Assembly (NCBI GenBank): GCA_964543525.1
Contig: CAZIYW010000005.1
Location: 1-64,000, forward strand
Direction of reading: 5' to 3'
DNA: 64,000 nucleotides
Origin: CBDVBE01 sp964543525
Lineage (GTDB): Bacteria > Fibrobacterota > Chitinivibrionia > Chitinivibrionales > JANQEN01
In this document: positions 1-7,658 of the stretch, one piece after another
Position numbering within the stretch: position 1 is the stretch's first letter
Layout: every line of letters begins with the position of its first letter
The notes under the pieces: generated by a model
Told to the model about the DNA's origin: nothing
The model's input: only the letters and a program-made list of their open reading frames with translations
Database searches by the model: none
Translations under genes and position numbers: made by a program

Positions 1-40
1 TTAATGAAAAAAGATGTTATGATTTTGGAATACATACATT

Positions 41-64
41 CCTCCAATGAAAAGGAGGGTTTTT
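41..64 (+). terminator. weak hairpin-plus-T terminator candidate
   Basis: CCTCC (41-45) can pair with GGAGG (54-58) around an 8-base loop, and a T-run follows. It would end a rightward transcript entering from beyond the left edge. The stem is only 5 bp, so this is tentative. Confidence 0.25.
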
Positions 65-186
65 ATTATTCTTTTTTTATTAATCTATTAAATAAAAAAG
101 AATTATTGTTATTTCACATTGTCGTAAAAGTGAAAAAGTGTTTTCTGAAAGAAAACAGATGGCAATTGTTATTAAAGATTAAATTT

Positions 187-216
187 TCTGCGCCCTATAT
201 ATCTGCGCCCTATATA
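187..216. repeat. 15-bp perfect tandem duplication
   Basis: TCTGCGCCCTATATA occurs at 187-201 and immediately again at 202-216. It lies in non-coding AT-rich DNA. It is one of several short intergenic tandem duplications in the window (see also 29693, 55728 and 13354). Confidence 0.8.
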
Positions 217-332
217 ATTGTATGGAAATAAACCCCATATTAAAAATCCCGTGATGATGTTACACAACTATATACCGCCGATCGCTCAATTTCGGCAAAA
301 GAGTTTCCGGAAAGACACCATTCAGGTATCTG

Positions 333-2087
333 TTAGATGTCATATCCCAGACTATCCATGTGATTGATACAGATGTTTTGAATACATTTTTTCTGCCAGT
401 CGCTGATATGATAGTTACTGCTCTTATTTCGTGAATAGAGTCGGCTTGTAATAGTGGAAGGCTCCTTTTTATCGGGAAATAAAATGCGGTAAATTTTACG
501 GATCCAGTATTCCGGATCATTGATAAGGTCTTCATATTTCAGCCTTATATAGAGCGGATCATCAGCAGGCAGATCAAGAGACGCGAGATATTCCCAGAAA
601 CCGGCCCGACGCATGGCAAGGTCATTGATTTTATAAAGCTGCATTAATCTGAATTTCTTTATATTACCAATAACCGGAGAGTTGAATCCGTGCAGCAGTG
701 AGCCGTGAAGCCATACCTCACGGAGATGATCAAAGGTACGTATCCAGGAACCGACTGTGTAGTATGGATGGCGCACCATGTTTATTATAAGGGCATTAGG
801 ATAGTTTTTCCTGATATGCTTTAACCGGGTAAGAAATACCAGTGGATTCTTGATACCCAGTGCAAAGTCTGCATCTTCAACAGAAGTTGTGTAGGGTGTA
901 TACTTCATGCCGAACGGGTCTGTGCCGTCTTCGGAAAAGGTATTGGCTGAGACTTTACCTTCAGCCATTTTATTATTAACCGGTTTTCCTTCTAAAATAC
1001 GGGTGCGCCAGTTTTCAACCGTTTTCGCGAAAAGAGCATCGAATTGAGGAATCCTGAAATCACGAAATATCTCCGCTGGCTCATTAAGCACGGCAACATT
1101 AGGCAGTGCGTCGAGTAATGAGCAGAGGAGACTGGTTCCAGATCGCGGAATTCCTGTAATAAAGAACTCCTTTTTTACCTTCTGCGCAGACAGGGATGTG
1201 GGGCGTTTTTTTATACACGTTTCGGGACTTTTGGCGAGGATGGACCAGGCATTATTACAGCTGAGTATTTCTTCCAGGTGATATTCTTTTATCAGTTCGA
1301 GAACAAGCTTTAGTACTGAAGGATATTTAGCAATAACTTCCGGCCAGTGATAGTGAATAATGCAGGGTTGCTTATATGAAGGTAAGGGGAGTGTGTGTAA
1401 GGGATAATTGAAGAGGTGACTCAGCAGCTGATAGGTTATTTTTCTGCGGAGTATCGTAACCGGAAGCGCTACCTGATCAAGCCAGGGGTATTTGTTTTTT
1501 ATTTTATCACAGTCACGTATGGCAATGCATGTTTCTATCCAGTGAGTTGACAGGTCAATTGAAGGATTTGCAACGAGCATACCTGCGTTGAAATAGGGAG
1601 GGCCCCACTCTCCGGTTACCGGAGCGGGCCACATCATTTGCGGAAAAGGGAGTGCAAAAAGATCGTAGACTATATTCCAGTTCAAGCCTTTTTGAACGAT
1701 ACTGTCAAAGGTCTGCTCGTCTGAACCCTTAGCCGCAAAATCTTTCCTGAAATATTTGTCTGTTTCGGGTAAGGGGTTATAGAAAATCGTATCCGAATCA
1801 AGAAAAACTATCCGATCACCCTGTGCGGTAATTTTAAAAGCATTTAATTTATTACCGATTTTATAATCGTCGGAGATCGGGTTGGTGAATGTATACCAGT
1901 GCGCGCCCATGCTGGTGAGAAAGTTTTTCGTCTCAGCAGAGACAGTTCCGTACACCTCGGGAGGCGACGGTTCTATTATATGAAGGGTTGAGTGGGAGGA
2001 ACAGAACCGGCGTATTGATGCGGCAAGCAGAGATGCTTTTATTTCAAGTTCACCCGATTGACATATAAAAACAAAGTCCAGTTTCAT
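333..2087 (-). CDS. bifunctional DxD glycosyltransferase - sulfotransferase fusion
   Basis: The 584-residue protein has two enzymatic halves. Residues 1 to about 285 look like a GT-A nucleotide-sugar transferase: the strand VFLDSDT carries a DxD-type metal-binding motif at 97-99, followed by FYNPLP, as in GT8/GT77-like enzymes. Residues about 305-584 form a PAPS-dependent sulfotransferase: the 5'-phosphosulfate loop IPRSGTS is at 313-319 and the 3'-phosphate motif (VRHP, then the S of TVGS) is at about 438-447. No signal peptide is visible, so it is probably cytoplasmic. Its start codon overlaps the stop of the upstream sulfotransferase gene by four bases (ATGA), so the two are translationally coupled. 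The inferred job is to add a sugar and sulfate the same glycan or acceptor. The substrate is unknown. It resembles the GT2-sulfotransferase fusion at 18562-20133 in logic but uses a different glycosyltransferase fold family. Confidence 0.85.
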   Translation of the reverse strand: MKLDFVFICQSGELEIKASLLAASIRRFCSSHSTLHIIEPSPPEVYGTVSAETKNFLTSMGAHWYTFTNPISDDYKIGNKLNAFKITAQGDRIVFLDSDTIFYNPLPETDKYFRKDFAAKGSDEQTFDSIVQKGLNWNIVYDLFALPFPQMMWPAPVTGEWGPPYFNAGMLVANPSIDLSTHWIETCIAIRDCDKIKNKYPWLDQVALPVTILRRKITYQLLSHLFNYPLHTLPLPSYKQPCIIHYHWPEVIAKYPSVLKLVLELIKEYHLEEILSCNNAWSILAKSPETCIKKRPTSLSAQKVKKEFFITGIPRSGTSLLCSLLDALPNVAVLNEPAEIFRDFRIPQFDALFAKTVENWRTRILEGKPVNNKMAEGKVSANTFSEDGTDPFGMKYTPYTTSVEDADFALGIKNPLVFLTRLKHIRKNYPNALIINMVRHPYYTVGSWIRTFDHLREVWLHGSLLHGFNSPVIGNIKKFRLMQLYKINDLAMRRAGFWEYLASLDLPADDPLYIRLKYEDLINDPEYWIRKIYRILFPDKKEPSTITSRLYSRNKSSNYHISDWQKKCIQNICINHMDSLGYDI

Positions 2088-2725
2088 AGTCTCCGGTTAC
2101 TGATAGGGGTTATTTTCACCGTTCGTTTATTGTCCCGGGAACTGGTTCCGGATACATGACGCTCTTCCAGAGAATGGGGAGTGCCCCGATATTCTCCTTT
2201 ATTAACATTCAGGAATGGAATGAGAGGGATCGGTTTGTTCAAAAAAGGACACAGTTTTTCCCACCCTTCGCCGGAAGTAATATTGAGCACCAGGAGATCG
2301 TCAGGTCTGTTTTTAAAGTATAGCAATACATCCACAATATGGCTTAGGTGCCGGTTCATGTAAAGCAATTCGTTCCCTGCGGGATGACCGACCGTATAAA
2401 TCCATTTCCGCATCGGTGTATCCTCTGTGCCGAAATGGTTTACCGCACTTTTAATCCAGCTCTCCATCGGGCGTATTGTTAAAATGAACTTACTTCCCGG
2501 ATAGCTTCTGTCCAGGTCCTTATATAACAGCGGCCATGGATTATCCTGGAACGCATCAAATTTATCGGTATAACTGAAAGCCAGTTGATGCGCCTTTGAG
2601 GCAATATCGCTGTCGCGGGTGCCGATTGGTCCGCACACCGAGTAGCCGAGAATACGTAACGCCGCACCGAGGGATTTTGTTCCTGTTTTGTGGAAGCCGA
2701 TACAGAATATTTTTCCGGATGCCAT
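2084..2725 (-). CDS. sulfotransferase family protein (Sulfotransfer_4-like)
   Basis: This 213-residue protein begins with a P-loop-like strand, FCIGFHKTGTKSLGAAL (about residues 7-23). That is the FHKTGTxSL form of the 5'-phosphosulfate-binding loop typical of the Sulfotransfer_4 family. A later segment, SKFILTIRPMESWIKS, fits the 3'-phosphate-binding motif with its conserved Arg and Ser. It is shorter than classical cytosolic sulfotransferases, as is usual for this family. It is the first gene of a two-gene leftward unit with the GT-sulfotransferase fusion, with a 4-bp ATGA overlap. The acceptor is unknown; the context indicates a surface glycan or glycoprotein. Confidence 0.8.
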   Translation of the reverse strand: MASGKIFCIGFHKTGTKSLGAALRILGYSVCGPIGTRDSDIASKAHQLAFSYTDKFDAFQDNPWPLLYKDLDRSYPGSKFILTIRPMESWIKSAVNHFGTEDTPMRKWIYTVGHPAGNELLYMNRHLSHIVDVLLYFKNRPDDLLVLNITSGEGWEKLCPFLNKPIPLIPFLNVNKGEYRGTPHSLEERHVSGTSSRDNKRTVKITPISNRRL

Positions 2726-3019
2726 GTTTTAAAAAAGTTGCTTTTAAAAGAGTTAGGTATTACAGTTCCAAATTGAAAATACTACAATGACCTGTCTGTT
2801 ATTTTTTTTATGATACAATTAAATCAGAGTAAATTGAAGTATATATCGTTAAATAATTTTCGTTAAAGGTAAACGATTTGGTTTCACTTCGGTTGAAATA
2901 AGCGATACAAACACGTTGCCGTTTTCTTAAGTTGACTGTGCAGAAAATGTATGTACTTTAAAAATACGAAACAATAGCCCGCAAAGGGATGAGAATATGT
3001 CACCAGTATCGGAAAGAAT

Positions 3020-3784
3020 TTAGCGCTCAAGCCACGATGCGCAGTTCCATCCGAGCAGATTTTCTAAATCGTTAATATCCTTTCTGAATATTTCGATTAG
3101 ATAGTGTCTATCAGAATCGTTCATTGTCGGGTAGGTATTTGAAAAAACTATTTCTGGTGAAATAGTATCGATTTTTCTCACATTGAGAAATTGATAGACG
3201 ATATTCATGGTTTCATTATGATTAAATCTCAAATCTTCGGTTTTAAGAAACAACATCTGTTGCATTGGAAAGAACTGTAAAAATCGTTTTATCTGCTTTA
3301 CATACCGGCCCCGATCACAGTATGAATATATGCGGTGTGTCGGGCCGAGAGGCGTACGCAACCTGTTTTCTTCCATGCGGATGGCATCTGAAAATGAGAG
3401 ATGCTCCGTATTCCTTTCTTTCTCCATACAGTAATGCGAGTAGGCTCGCTCCACCGGGTTGCGAAGCAGGAAAATTAATTTCATGTGGGGATTATACTCG
3501 TATATACGTTGCGCCGCGGGTTTCCAGTACAGGTAGTTTGGTGTTGACTCGCCAATAATTTTCTGTGAAGGATCGGGGTGAAACATTGCGTGATACCGTT
3601 CATACGGGGGCGGTGACTGCCGAAAGTATGATTCGTTGTCAAAAAAGTGAATTTCTTTTCCCACATGAAAAGGAGGGACAGTTTCTTTATAGTAAAAGCA
3701 GATATCAGGATGCTGTGAGAGAAATCTGGATAAAGCGGTGGTCCCGCCTTTCTGTGTGCCTACAATGAGAAGGTTTACTTTCAT
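3020..3784 (-). CDS. sulfotransferase (heparan N-sulfotransferase-like family)
   Basis: The 254-residue protein has the canonical order of a PAPS-dependent carbohydrate sulfotransferase. The 5'-phosphosulfate loop GTQKGGTTAL is near the N terminus, then come KEIHFFD, IGESTPNYLY and the 3'-phosphate motif FLLRNPVERAYSHY. The QKGGTT and KEIHFF combination matches the NDST/heparan-type branch, whose acceptors are polysaccharides. It lies 18 bp downstream of the CgeB-like gene 3803-5449 and is presumably co-transcribed with it. A glycan acceptor made by that neighbour is a reasonable inference but is not shown by the sequence. Confidence 0.88.
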   Translation of the reverse strand: MKVNLLIVGTQKGGTTALSRFLSQHPDICFYYKETVPPFHVGKEIHFFDNESYFRQSPPPYERYHAMFHPDPSQKIIGESTPNYLYWKPAAQRIYEYNPHMKLIFLLRNPVERAYSHYCMEKERNTEHLSFSDAIRMEENRLRTPLGPTHRIYSYCDRGRYVKQIKRFLQFFPMQQMLFLKTEDLRFNHNETMNIVYQFLNVRKIDTISPEIVFSNTYPTMNDSDRHYLIEIFRKDINDLENLLGWNCASWLER

Positions 3785-3802
3785 TGGTACATTTTTATCT
3801 TG

Positions 3803-5449
3803 TCAATGAGTAAGTATATCCATTACGGTTTTCATGCGATGCACGTAGGTGTGTTCACTGCTGATTCTCCGTTGCGCAGCTTTCACAATGCGTAATCGTG
3901 CTGACACGTTTTTTATGTAGTAATGAACGATATCCCTGAGTTCTTTTGTATCGCCATAGCACACTGCTTCTTTATTGATTGTAAAGAGACTCGACAGGTC
4001 TTTTTGAGAATCTGAAACCACGAAGCTGCCGGCCATTGGTATATCGAAAACGCGCTGGTTCACCGCCGACGGCATTTGACAACTGGTGCTATTTACATTA
4101 ACGGCAATGTTTCTGTAGGCATTTCTGAGCTGTGTCGCGTAATCCAGGTCAGGATGGGTTACAATTTGCGCGCCGAATAACTGTTTCCATCCTTCCGGGT
4201 CTCCGAATGTTTCTATGCCTGAAGGTATCAGGGCGCGGATAATATCCCTCCTTTTTTTCATACTCGCCGTATGGATGCAGTAAGCGCAGAGCCAGGTCAT
4301 GTTACGTTTATCGGAGAAGGGAAGAGGGACGCCGGTTTTTTCGCAGTACATTTTAACAAGGGTATAGATGTTTACTTCAGGATTTTCAAGAAGGTTGTCC
4401 GACACTTGATTTATAAGCGGTACAAGCGATTCGGACCAGAGAAACCTGCGTTTAATCTCTGAAAGAAAAACACCACTCATGGAACTGCCTATAAAACCAA
4501 GCCGTGTTGCGGAAGAAGTAACCGGTTCGCCTGAAAAAACAGACGGATCGGTCGCCAGGGGAAGGTAGTGTGCTTTCCTAAACCCTTTCCCCGAAAGAAA
4601 GGGAAGATATGTTTTTTCCCAGCAACAGGCAATCATCTGATTTGTGAGAGCATTTTCCTTAGCCAGTAGAATGGGGTGCGGATCGTCCACAAACCATATT
4701 ATCGCCGGTAATCCTGCGCGTTGCGCCGTGGCGCCGAGAATACCGGAGCCGTCAAACCCTTTCATATTTATGGATAAGATAAAGTCAGGTTTTTCATTCT
4801 GTATAACGCGCTGGAGTTCAGATTCATATACCGGGTCGGACGATATTTTTTCATATTCGAAGAGGGCCGGCTCTTCTCCGGTAATTTCCCTGAGGGCGCG
4901 TCGACATTCATCCTGGAGAAAGAAAGTGCCGATAAGAAGGAGACACTTTTTGTACCGTGCCGTTTTCACCGTTTTGAACTTTACCGGAGCTGCAATCTTT
5001 TTTAGGAGGTCGTCATAAAAGAAACTGTTTATATCATAAGAGGCAGGATGTTTGATAATCTGGATTCGTGTATCAGGAATATCGAGCAGCTTTTTTTTTA
5101 CCTCTTTCACTTTCTCGTCAGAGACAGAAGAAGAAGAAAAGGTGATTATTTCATTGGTGACATTTTTAAAGATGCCGTTACAGGAGTATTTTAACAGCTC
5201 GTCATAGTATTCAATTACGACAATTGTTGCCGTGGAAGGAATTTGTGCAGCTTTTTCTGCCAGATGATAGCCGAGGCCGACACCGGTAAAAATGATAACG
5301 TTGCCCCAGAAGGTGACATTCTGAAAATAATCAGTTTCAGCTTCCGGTTTTACGGTTGAATGCAGATGACGGACCGTATCATCCTCGAGGATAACCCGTG
5401 CCGAGAGCTTTCCTGATGATGCGGTGAATAATTGAAGCGAATTTTTCAT
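3803..5449 (-). CDS. CgeB-like glycosyltransferase with MAF/MptE-like N-terminal region
   Basis: The protein has 548 residues. The C-terminal half (about residues 195-545) has the CgeB-type glycosyltransferase layout: WFVDDPHP, then HYLPLATDPSVF, then IGFxGSSM-like and a C-terminal NQRVFDIPMAGSFVVSD block, which is the group-1-like nucleotide-sugar site. The N-terminal 170 residues contain VIIFTGVGLGYHL (about 51-63) and resemble the N-terminal Rossmann-like region of motility accessory factors and MptE-like (DUF115) proteins. Those are associated with flagellin glycosylation. It is first in a leftward unit with the sulfotransferase at 3020-3784. A long 359-bp divergent spacer upstream separates it from another CgeB-like gene. 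The sugar and acceptor cannot be read from sequence. Confidence 0.75.
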   Translation of the reverse strand: MKNSLQLFTASSGKLSARVILEDDTVRHLHSTVKPEAETDYFQNVTFWGNVIIFTGVGLGYHLAEKAAQIPSTATIVVIEYYDELLKYSCNGIFKNVTNEIITFSSSSVSDEKVKEVKKKLLDIPDTRIQIIKHPASYDINSFFYDDLLKKIAAPVKFKTVKTARYKKCLLLIGTFFLQDECRRALREITGEEPALFEYEKISSDPVYESELQRVIQNEKPDFILSINMKGFDGSGILGATAQRAGLPAIIWFVDDPHPILLAKENALTNQMIACCWEKTYLPFLSGKGFRKAHYLPLATDPSVFSGEPVTSSATRLGFIGSSMSGVFLSEIKRRFLWSESLVPLINQVSDNLLENPEVNIYTLVKMYCEKTGVPLPFSDKRNMTWLCAYCIHTASMKKRRDIIRALIPSGIETFGDPEGWKQLFGAQIVTHPDLDYATQLRNAYRNIAVNVNSTSCQMPSAVNQRVFDIPMAGSFVVSDSQKDLSSLFTINKEAVCYGDTKELRDIVHYYIKNVSARLRIVKAAQRRISSEHTYVHRMKTVMDILTH

Positions 5450-5808
5450 GCTATTGTCTCTGATTGTACTGACCGGCTATATCATAATATATTACTCGTA
5501 TTTCAAATAGTCTAATGGTAAAACAGTTCTTGTTAAAAATTGACATCTGCGCCTCCAGAGTCCCTCTCCATAGCTTGTAATACAGAAGATGGAGGAGAAT
5601 GCAGGCGTTTTTAATAATAGTGTCTGTCAAGGGTGAAGTTATTTTCAGACATTGCGGTTCTGAACACCGTACGTTTAAATCCGGACGCTTCTTTTTTATC
5701 AGGATTTCTCTTTCGTTATGTTGTTAAACAATAAATTTCAACCTATTTTTTTTATATGGTTCTGTTTAATCGTTAAATGGGGCCTGTGTTTTCAGGAAAT
5801 AAATAACT
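5450..5808. other. divergent intergenic region between two CgeB-like genes
   Basis: These 359 bases separate genes read leftward (start 5449) and rightward (start 5809), so they should hold both promoters. A TTGACA is visible near 5542, but no -10 element lies at a workable distance. I see no riboswitch-like or repeat structure. Confidence 0.4.
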
Positions 5809-6831
5809 ATGGCGCCGCTTAAAGCTGTTCATCTTTTTGATAAAGGAGCCCGCTATCCCCAGATGATCTCCCAGGGTTTATGGGCTCATCCCGATATCAC
5901 TGTTACTTTCAGTAAACCTTTTGTCAGCTTTGGTAAGGTAATCTGTGATAAATCGGCTAATCTTTTTAATGATCTCCTTAACTGTGACCTTATTTTCAGA
6001 AGTGGCGATCTTTTTTATAATCATCCTGAAATCGATCATTTTATAACCGAGAATAAACTCTGGCGCAAAGTGTTGTATTACGATTTTAAAGATGCAAGCA
6101 CCATTGACAACCACCGCCTTCATAGCTGTGGAGCTTACTTTAAACGCTCCTGGCTCAAAGGACTCAAAAGGAAACCGATACCGCAAACCGATATACCGAT
6201 AATGCCGCTGGATTATTGCGTGCTTGATGAATATCTTACCGATAATGAACCGCAACAAAAAGATAAAAATGTCGTATACCTTATAAAACCGGATAAAAAG
6301 CATGCCATGCGGCGCTACTGTGTATACGTTGTGCTGCGGGCGGCACGATTCAGCGATTCGGTTATCGGATCCATTACAATGCATGGAGAACCGGGACGGA
6401 AAGCGATCTTTGAATCACCGGAAAATAATGCGTTTATTGAGTATCTGAAAATGCTGAAGCGCGCCAAAATCGTATTCACCGCTTTTCCTGACCGGTGGGA
6501 CGGCGACTCGAGAACCTGGGAAGCCTTCGCCTCAGGCGGACTGGTCTTTATGGATACAACCGGCATTCCCTCACCTTATCCGCTTGAGCACATGAAACAC
6601 TGCATTGTTTTTAATGCCCTGTCACGGAATTCCCTTGTGCACGCGGTTGAACTGGCGAGGCATTATCTGACTCATGATGACGAAAGAAACTATCTCGCAC
6701 AAAAGGGGAAGGACTATATTCTTAAACATCATCGGCCGGTTAATCGAATCGATCAGATGCTTCGATGGTTTTATGATTCTGAGAAACGATTGGAAAACCA
6801 TGTAAAGATACCGGGAAGAAATGTGTGTTAG
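5809..6831 (+). CDS. CgeB-like glycosyltransferase
   Basis: The 340-residue cytoplasmic-looking protein carries the C-terminal signature of CgeB/group-1-like transferases. The segment DSRTWEAFASGGLVFMD (about residues 235-251) is the nucleotide-sugar loop with the conserved Glu. It is followed by a helix pattern ending RNYLAQKGKDYILKHH, typical of the Glyco_trans_1_2 domain. It lacks the long N-terminal region seen in the paralogue at 3803-5449. The ATG follows CAGGAA at a rather long spacing. It is first in a rightward pair with the sulfotransferase at 6892-7644, repeating the CgeB plus sulfotransferase pairing seen at 3020-5449. Donor and acceptor are unknown. Confidence 0.72.
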   Translation: MAPLKAVHLFDKGARYPQMISQGLWAHPDITVTFSKPFVSFGKVICDKSANLFNDLLNCDLIFRSGDLFYNHPEIDHFITENKLWRKVLYYDFKDASTIDNHRLHSCGAYFKRSWLKGLKRKPIPQTDIPIMPLDYCVLDEYLTDNEPQQKDKNVVYLIKPDKKHAMRRYCVYVVLRAARFSDSVIGSITMHGEPGRKAIFESPENNAFIEYLKMLKRAKIVFTAFPDRWDGDSRTWEAFASGGLVFMDTTGIPSPYPLEHMKHCIVFNALSRNSLVHAVELARHYLTHDDERNYLAQKGKDYILKHHRPVNRIDQMLRWFYDSEKRLENHVKIPGRNVC

Positions 6832-6891
6832 CAGCACAGTTCATCCTGTTTTTCCAGAGAGCAATCAATAATCTGTAAGGTGGTGTATATC

Positions 6892-7644
6892 ATGACGTTT
6901 AATTCCCTTGAAATATATTGTACAATTGCAGGCTGTTCAAGAACCGGTTCAACACTGATTGGTTCATTACTGGATGCTCATCCGCATATAGCAATTGCAA
7001 ATGAATCCGCTGCCCCTAATTTGTTTCAGAAGGGTGAAACGCGGGAAACCATCTTTACCACTATTCTGCGCAACTGTGCCAATCATGCCCGGGCAGGTAA
7101 GAAGTGGACGGAGTATCAGTACAGTATACCCGATCAGTGGCAGGGAAAACAGAAAGAGCTGAAAGTTATTGGAGATAAGCTGTATCTGGTTGCAACCTTT
7201 ATACTTCACATGAATCCACAGGTTCTTACAAATATTATTTCTATTACCCGGCTGAAAACCAAATTCATTCACTGTGTGCGAAATCCCTTTGATGTCATAA
7301 GTACCATGGCGCTGCGAACCAAAGTGAGTCTCAGGGACAGAGCAGGTCTTTTTTTTAATACCTGTGAAGCAATATCGGCATTACGGGATCGTCAGGAGCC
7401 GGAGGATTTTCTGACCGTAAAGCATGAATCCCTGGTGGAGAATCCTGTGCACACCCTGAAAAATATCTGTGCTTTCCTTAACTGTGAGCCGCATAAGGAT
7501 TGGATCGACTCATGTTCGGCGCTTCTTTATAAACAGCCGCATAAGACAAGGACTGATATCCCCTGGCCGGCAGAACAGATTGCTTTGGTGTATAAACGCA
7601 TGCAGGAGTATGATTTCCTGGCGGGGTATGATTTTGAGAGGTAA
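6892..7644 (+). CDS. sulfotransferase family protein
   Basis: This protein is 250 residues from the chosen ATG. I prefer the ATG at 6892 because TAAGGTGG sits 8 bases upstream; an in-frame GTG at 6880 would overlap that ribosome-binding site. The 5'-phosphosulfate loop CSRTGSTLIGSLLDAHP is near residue 15, followed by ANES, a common Sulfotransfer_3 pattern. The 3'-phosphate motif is HCVRNPFDVISTM. It is 60 bp downstream of a CgeB-like glycosyltransferase and presumably shares its transcript. It converges with the GT41 gene 14 bp away. The acceptor is not known. Confidence 0.85.
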   Translation: MTFNSLEIYCTIAGCSRTGSTLIGSLLDAHPHIAIANESAAPNLFQKGETRETIFTTILRNCANHARAGKKWTEYQYSIPDQWQGKQKELKVIGDKLYLVATFILHMNPQVLTNIISITRLKTKFIHCVRNPFDVISTMALRTKVSLRDRAGLFFNTCEAISALRDRQEPEDFLTVKHESLVENPVHTLKNICAFLNCEPHKDWIDSCSALLYKQPHKTRTDIPWPAEQIALVYKRMQEYDFLAGYDFER

Positions 7645-7658
7645 TACCTGCTGATGCT

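Larger units (their letters stand above)
1..332. other. AT-rich left-edge intergenic stretch, no gene supported
   Basis: No convincing gene is present. A 75-residue reading frame at 4-231 is low-complexity (Lys, Ile, Leu, Phe) and has no recognisable motif, so I do not call it. A weak hairpin followed by Ts lies at 41-64 and a 15-bp tandem duplication at 187-216. The leftward gene ending at 333 runs out into this stretch without an obvious strong terminator. Confidence 0.5.

Noticed and set aside
4..231. 75-codon frame at the left edge
   Set aside because: Low-complexity AT-rich translation with a 15-bp tandem duplication inside. No motif and no ribosome-binding site.
2881..2900. Hairpin with a TTCG loop in the spacer between two sulfotransferase genes
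   Set aside because: The stem is short with a bulge and no T-run follows in either direction, so it is not a convincing terminator or structured RNA.
5450..5808. TTGACA promoter near 5542
   Set aside because: The -35 match is perfect, but no -10 element is at 15 to 19 bases on that strand.
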